A stretch of DNA of 19,310 nt from DASUME01 sp038257655 (GTDB taxonomy: Bacteria > Myxococcota_A > Polyangia > Polyangiales > DASUME01): positions 1-19,310 of the forward strand of contig JBBSJC010000083.1 in NCBI GenBank assembly GCA_038257655.1, written 5' to 3'. Under the pieces are notes generated by a model. It saw only the letters and a program-made list of their open reading frames with translations, ran no database searches and was not told where the DNA came from. This document shows positions 15,727 through 19,310 of the stretch, one piece after another (the first letter of the stretch is position 1; the number at the start of each line of letters is the position of its first letter). Both the position numbers and the translations under genes were made by a program.

Positions 15727-15865
15727 TCCGGATCGGCGTCGAGGCGCCCCGTCGTCAGTGATGAAAATTCGTAAGGATACTCCCCGTATCTGGAGAATTT
15801 TCAGTGCTGACGACGGGGATGCATCGGCGTTGAAACGGGTCAGTTATTTGCGCGCGATGCCTAAG
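15701..15865. repeat. ~165-bp imperfect inverted repeat (giant hairpin), MITE-like or bidirectional terminator
   Basis: The outer arms 15701-15730 and 15836-15865 pair over 30 positions with one mismatch and two G-T wobbles. After an unpaired pair of 16-17 base segments, CCCCGTCGTCAG (15747-15758) pairs perfectly with CTGACGACGGGG (15807-15818), and TGAAAATTC (15762-15770) with GAATTTTCA (15795-15803). A small hairpin, GATAC-tcccc-GTATC (15776-15790), sits at the tip. GCCTAAG appears in the same orientation at both outer ends (15699-15705, 15859-15865). It fills the space between two convergent genes and overlaps the DUF2325 3' end. No U-tract is visible, so a plain intrinsic terminator is not the only reading. 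Confidence 0.8.
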
Positions 15866-15881
15866 TTGGGTTGACGGAAGC

Positions 15882-16373
15882 TTATGCAACGAAGGTGACC
15901 GTCCACTCGCGCGCCTCACCCTTAACTACGACTTCGATCGTGTCACCTACCCAGCGGCCTAAGATCGCCCTACCGAGGGGCGATGCCAGCGTGACCACCG
16001 TGACGAATCCGTCACCGTCGGGCATGGTGAGCTCGATGCCGGCGCCCACCGGAGCGAGAAAGATCGTACGGCCCTCATCACCGTCCTCGACCTCGATGAT
16101 CGTACCCATCGCGATTTGTGGCTGTGCTTCAGACACGGTAGGTGGGTGAAACGCCTCCAGCACCGCAAGGTCATCGAACGCAGCACTCGCGCGCCGCCCC
16201 TGTGCATGCGCCAAGCTCGAAAACTCGAGCGCGACTCGCCCATCTGCACGCTTCTCGTCGGGGCTCGCTCCTTCGCGTGCCTCTACGGCGGCAGCCTCCT
16301 GCTCCCTTTTCGCGACCTGGGCAGTCTCACGGATGCGCGTTGCGAGTTGCTCGACCATGAACTGTTTGTCCAT
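15882..16373 (-). CDS. GreA/GreB-family transcription elongation factor-like protein
   Basis: A 163-residue cytosolic protein, close to the usual Gre length. Residues 1-75 would form the antiparallel helical hairpin that enters the RNA polymerase secondary channel; the tip segment 'EAREGASPDEKRADGR' carries acidic Asp39, Glu40 and Asp44. Residues about 85-163 look like the Gre C-terminal FKBP-like domain: 'IEVEDGDEGRTIFLAPVGAG', 'VVTLASPLGRAILGRWVGDTIEV' and 'GEAREWTVTFV'. The tip lacks the classic GreA 'DLSENAEY' motif and resembles the divergent proteobacterial GreA/GreB relatives. It could rescue stalled polymerase or compete with canonical Gre factors. The start is ATG 16371-16373; an in-frame ATG is at 16358. 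No strong ribosome site was seen. Confidence 0.8.
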   Translation of the reverse strand: MDKQFMVEQLATRIRETAQVAKREQEAAAVEAREGASPDEKRADGRVALEFSSLAHAQGRRASAAFDDLAVLEAFHPPTVSEAQPQIAMGTIIEVEDGDEGRTIFLAPVGAGIELTMPDGDGFVTVVTLASPLGRAILGRWVGDTIEVVVKGEAREWTVTFVA

Positions 16374-16529
16374 GCGCGAAGCCTAAGGCCAGGCACTGGC
16401 ACGGGCAACAATGGCGCCAGTTGTGCTCAGCTACTGGCGTCATTGACGCTCGAGCTAGCCGACCAAGTGGCGCTCGGACCTCGACGCACCCCGTGCGCTT
16501 TGCAATGCTTGGCCGCGGAGAGACCCAGT

Positions 16530-17042
16530 ATGCCGACCCCTCGCAGCCTTACCCATGAGTATCCATTTTCGCCGCGAACGCTTGCGGGCTTACTGTCCGA
16601 TGCGGACTACCTCAAGACGCGCAGCGAAAACGCAGGCGACGAGAACGTGAACGTGGACGTGCAGCACGGTCCGGAGGGCGTACGCATCGTGACCGTACGC
16701 GATCGCAAGTCGATGATTCCCGAGTTTGCCCGAAGGCTTATCGGCAATCGCAATCGCATCATCGACGAGACCACCTGGAACGAGGACGGAGCGGGATATC
16801 GCGCGCAATACACGATTCGCATCGAGGGGGCGCCTGTGTCGGTCGAGGGCAGCACGCGTCTATTACCGTCGGGCGAAGGTTGCCTTTACGAGACGAGCTT
16901 CTCCGTGACGGCACGCGTGCCGCTGCTCGCCAAGAAGGTCGAAAATGCGGTCGCCGATCAGATCGAACAGACGCTACGCGAGCACACTACCCGCAACCAA
17001 GCGCGCCTGTCGACGCTGCCGCCTCCGCCCAACCCTGCGTAA
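16530..17042 (+). CDS. DUF2505 domain-containing protein (SRPBCC-like fold)
   Basis: A 170-residue soluble protein. It fits DUF2505: a start of the 'HEYPFSPRTLAGLLSDADYLKTRSE' type, a central 'VRIVTVRDRKSMIPEFARRLIGNRNRIIDETTW' and a final amphipathic helix 'VADQIEQTLREHTTRNQA'. The family is related to the START/SRPBCC ligand-binding fold and has no assigned reaction. The start ATG 16530 is chosen because GGAGAGA (16517-16523) lies six bases upstream; the frame stays open to 16116 but that part runs antisense to the Gre-like gene and has no resemblance. It is divergent from the Gre-like gene across 156 bases, which contain an ACTGGC/GCCAGT inverted pair near 16395-16422. Confidence 0.8.
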   Translation: MPTPRSLTHEYPFSPRTLAGLLSDADYLKTRSENAGDENVNVDVQHGPEGVRIVTVRDRKSMIPEFARRLIGNRNRIIDETTWNEDGAGYRAQYTIRIEGAPVSVEGSTRLLPSGEGCLYETSFSVTARVPLLAKKVENAVADQIEQTLREHTTRNQARLSTLPPPPNPA

Positions 17043-17178
17043 GAATAGGCACGGTAGGGCGCGGATCCCCGCGGTCCTGCACTCGCCGCGTGGCAGACAG
17101 CCCTTCCGGACGTCCTCGTCGCAGCGCTACAAGACCAGCTTCCTCGGGGTCGACACCCTGCCGCTGCACCCGTTAGGC

Positions 17179-17943
17179 TCAGACGTTCCACACGCCTGAT
17201 GCGGCCGCGGCACGGCAGAAGTTGGCGAAGTCGCGCGGCTGACGACCGAGCGCCTTCTGCACGCCATCGCCGAGGGATTCATTGCGACCGTCGAACACTT
17301 CCTTACAGAGCTCGGTGAGCAGGTTGGCAAGCTCGGGCCCGGATTGCTCCTTCAGGGTCGCGCGAAACTCCTCGGGCGAAATGGGGGCGTAGCGAATTTC
17401 GCGACCTGCCGCCTTGGAGAGCTCGGCGGCCGCCTCGGCAAAGGTTAGCAATCGTGGTCCGGTGAGCTCGTAGAGGTGACCTGCGTGACGTTGATTCGTG
17501 AGCGCTTCGACCGCGACGTCGGCAATGTCGTCTATGTCGATAAATGGCTCGCGCATCTGGCCCGCCGGCAGCGCGACGAGGCCGCTGCGCACTGGTTCGA
17601 GCAGTTCCCCTTCGTCGAAATTCTGCGCGAACCAACTGGCGCGAAGCAGCGTGTAGCCCACGCCGCACGCGCGCACGATGTTCTCGCAACGGAGCGCATT
17701 GGCTTCGCCCCTCGCCGAGAGCAGCACCAGGCGCTTGACCCCCGCGTTGCGTGCGGACGTAACGAGCGCCTCGATCGTGGCCGGCGCACTTGCCAGTGCG
17801 AGATCCGGATAGAACGAGATGTAGGCGGCATCGACGCCGCGCAGCGCCTCCGACCACGTTTCAGGCTTCTCCCAGTCAAAGGGCGGCGCGGCTTGCCGCG
17901 AACCCTTTCGCACAGTGTGTCCTCGCTCAGTGAGTCGCTGGAC
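17179..17943 (-). pseudogene. NmrA-like NAD(P)-binding protein, 5'-truncated remnant
   Basis: About 255 C-terminal residues of an NmrA/NAD(P)H-binding atypical SDR are present, from 'VQRLTERGHTVRKGSR' through 'FDWEKPETWSEALRGVDAAYISF', 'GVKRLVLLSARGE', 'TLLRASWFAQNF' and 'REPFIDIDDIADVAVEAL' to the end at 17179. The N-terminal strand with the Gly-rich GxxGxxG nucleotide motif, expected just before 'VQRL', is missing. The reading frame continues to 18129, but beyond about 17943 it runs antisense through an AraC remnant and looks random (Ser/Arg-rich). The gene has lost its start, its cofactor loop and its promoter. It is probably non-functional unless expressed as a fusion from the in-frame upstream start. 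Downstream, 136 bases separate it from the convergent DUF2505 gene. Confidence 0.75.
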
Positions 17944-18302
17944 GCCGAACGTGCTGCAGATCGACAGCTGGGACGACGACACGAGCATCTGGCTGCAGAG
18001 CACGCTGCGCTTCATCGCGCGCGAAGCACGTGCGCTACGCCCCGGCGGAGAGACCGTGATCACCCGGTTAGCCGATGTGCTAGTCGTCCAGGCGATTCGT
18101 TCGTGGCTCGACTCGGCGCCTGAAGCCAAGCGCGGCTGGCTCGCTGCCCTGCGCGACGATCAGATGGGACGAGCGCTCGCGCTGATTCACCGCGCGCCCG
18201 AACGAGACTGGAGCGTGGCATCCTTGGCCAAGGAGGTCGGCATGTCCCGTTCGGCATTCTCGGCGCGACTTACCGAGCTGCTTGGCGAGCCTGTCATGCG
18301 CA
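17944..18302 (+). pseudogene. AraC-family regulator, internal remnant lacking both ends
   Basis: The frame encodes the end of an AraC-type cupin regulatory domain and the first half of its DNA-binding domain: 'NVLQIDSWDDDTSIWLQSTLRFIAREA', 'VITRLADVLVVQAIRSWL', 'DDQMGRALALIHRAPERDWSVASLAKEVGMSRSAFSARLTELLGEPVM'. The first helix-turn-helix is present. Homology stops at GEPVM, where the second helix-turn-helix ('...YLTRWRM...') should begin, and the N-terminal cupin half is absent. The frame runs on to 18451, but that part is antisense to an acetyltransferase remnant. AraC genes of this cupin type often stand divergent to an NmrA-like or SDR target gene, which is the arrangement seen here. Confidence 0.75.
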
Positions 18303-18396
18303 ACCCCTCGGGTGAGTTGGCTAGCATGCCGGCAAAATGGCGCTCTAGCAGCGAACGGATCTCGTGGCCGGTGAGGTCATCTTGCGTGATGCGCAT
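18303..18396 (-). pseudogene. GNAT acetyltransferase, N-terminal remnant
   Basis: The ATG at 18394-18396 has a good ribosome site (AGGAAAG, five bases upstream). It begins MRITQDDLTGHEIRSLLERHFAGMLANSPEG in two recognisable blocks: 'ITQDDLTGHEI' and 'HFAGMLANSPEG', typical of the first 30 residues of small GNAT-family N-acetyltransferases. The similarity ends near 18303. Beyond it the frame is antisense to the AraC remnant and terminates at 18187. The acetyl-CoA-binding motif and the rest of the domain are missing. It starts 23 bases downstream of the M3 peptidase stop on the same strand, so it was probably the next gene of that operon. Confidence 0.6.
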
Positions 18397-18419
18397 CTCG
18401 TCTTTCCTGCTGCGCACGG

Positions 18420-19310
18420 TCAGTTCAGCGGCGGAAAGCCGCGCTTTTTGACCAACGCGGCAACGTCAGGGTCGCGTCCACGGAACTGGCGATAGGCCTC
18501 ACTGCGATCCGTCGAGTTGCCTGGCGCGAGGATGAAGCGGCGCAGTTTGCCGGCGACGGTCGGATCGAAGATGTCCTTGGCCTCGGCGAACGCTTCGCGA
18601 GTGTCGGCGTCCATCACCTCGGACCACAGGTAGCTGTAGTAGCCCGCCGAGTACGCATCGCTGGTAAACAGGTGGTTGAACTGCGGCAGCCGATGGCGCA
18701 TCGCCACCTCGCGCGGCGCGCCAATGCGGTTAAGGGTGTCGCGCTCGAAACCCTCGGCATCAAACGCGTCGACGTTGGGGAGCGTGTGTAGCTCCATGTC
18801 CACAATCGCCGAGGTAAGGTATTCGACCGTTCGATAACCCGTGTTGAACTTGCTCGATGCCTCTACCTTGTCGACCAGCGCCTTGGGCATCGGCTTACCG
18901 GTCTTGTAGTGCTTGGCAAACATGTTGAGCACCGGAGGCGACATTACCCACTGCTCGTGCACCTGCGACGGGTACTCGACGAAGTCGCGCGGCACGCTCG
19001 ACAGCGTGGGATACTTGACCTCCGAAAGGAGCCCGTGCAGAGCATGGCCGAACTCGTGAAACAAGGTCTCTGCATCGTCGAGTGAGATCAGTACGGGATC
19101 TGACGGGCCGCCCTTGACGAAGTTGTTGTTATTCGACCTGACTGGGGTAATCACGTCACTGCCCAGCGCCTCACGGTTGCGGTAGCCCGAGGCCCAGGCG
19201 CCAGAGCTCTTGGCCTTGCGCGCAAAGTAGTCGCCGTAAAACAAGCCGACGTGCGTGCCACTGGCCTTGTCTTTGACCTGCCACACCCGCACCTCAGACA
19301 GGAAGGTAGG
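18420..19310 (-). CDS. M3 family metallopeptidase (Dcp-like), 5' end beyond the window
   Basis: About 296 C-terminal residues are present; the frame is open to the window edge, so the start lies outside. This is the zinc-metallopeptidase half of a peptidyl-dipeptidase/oligopeptidase. HEFGHALH (19037-19058) gives the two zinc histidines and the catalytic Glu, and the third ligand is the Glu of DFVEYPSQ (near 18975). The opening 'VRVWQVKD', 'GLFYGDYFARKAKSSGAW' and the late 'FNTGYRTVEYLTSAIVDMELH' and 'AYSAGYYSYLWSEVMDAD' segments match E. coli Dcp-type enzymes as I recall them. It would cleave short peptides. Whether a signal peptide makes it periplasmic cannot be seen. The GNAT remnant follows closely on the same strand. 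Confidence 0.93.
   Translation of the reverse strand, partial: PTFLSEVRVWQVKDKASGTHVGLFYGDYFARKAKSSGAWASGYRNREALGSDVITPVRSNNNNFVKGGPSDPVLISLDDAETLFHEFGHALHGLLSEVKYPTLSSVPRDFVEYPSQVHEQWVMSPPVLNMFAKHYKTGKPMPKALVDKVEASSKFNTGYRTVEYLTSAIVDMELHTLPNVDAFDAEGFERDTLNRIGAPREVAMRHRLPQFNHLFTSDAYSAGYYSYLWSEVMDADTREAFAEAKDIFDPTVAGKLRRFILAPGNSTDRSEAYRQFRGRDPDVAALVKKRGFPPLN

Noticed and set aside
16116..16529. Upstream extension of the DUF2505 frame
   Set aside because: Mostly antisense to the Gre-like gene; ATG 16530 has a good ribosome site and matches the family start.
17915..18451. Intact novel rightward gene
   Set aside because: Only 17944-18302 resembles a protein (AraC); both ends are antisense to other gene remnants, so it is a chimeric open frame.

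Overview
The window looks like chromosomal DNA of a Myxococcota (myxobacterium-like) bacterium. This is inferred from the moderately GC-rich sequence, the many lipoprotein-type secreted proteins, and a secreted nuclease ending in a Cys / hydrophobic / Arg-rich tail of the MYXO-CTERM type. No rRNA, tRNA, CRISPR array, transposase, integrase or phage gene was seen. Both ends cut through genes.

Layout. 1-325: C-terminal end of a di-heme oxidoredictase (DUF1111) gene. 326-872: degraded or non-coding. 873-3830 (+): secreted nuclease with a lamin-tail domain and an EEP domain. 3904-5679 (-): ABC exporter. 5785-6087 (-): small [2Fe-2S] ferredoxin-like protein. 6177-8603 (+): tightly overlapping operon of a TetR regulator, an SCP2-like protein and an iron-containing alcohol dehydrogenase, preceded by a near-perfect 30-bp palindrome. 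8865-11217 (+): ferredoxin reductase plus membrane fatty acid desaturase, preceded by a cluster of dyads. 11257-12099 (+): repeat-rich lipoprotein. 12285-13340 (+): SGNH-like lipoprotein, convergent with a lipase-like lipoprotein (13351-14910, -). 15403-15726 (+): DUF2325 protein, convergent with a GreA/GreB-family factor (15882-16373, -), with a ~165-bp inverted repeat at the junction. 16530-17042 (+): DUF2505 protein. 17179-18396: three interlocked gene remnants (NmrA-like, AraC, GNAT). 18420-19310 (-): M3 peptidase, running off the window.

How the genes may work together. The centre (6146-11217) reads as a lipid or aldehyde metabolism block. The reductase would feed electrons to the desaturase, in the same gene pairing as the mycobacterial DesA3 / Rv3230c system. 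The TetR operon would couple acyl-lipid sensing to an alcohol/aldehyde oxidoreductase and a lipid-binding protein. The flanks carry unrelated secreted hydrolases and housekeeping functions.

The least ordinary signals are the giant hairpin at 15701-15865, the palindrome touching the tetR start codon, the repeat lipoprotein, the doubly anchored nuclease, and the NmrA/AraC/GNAT scar, which two deletions would explain. No clear new multi-gene defence or signalling system is visible.
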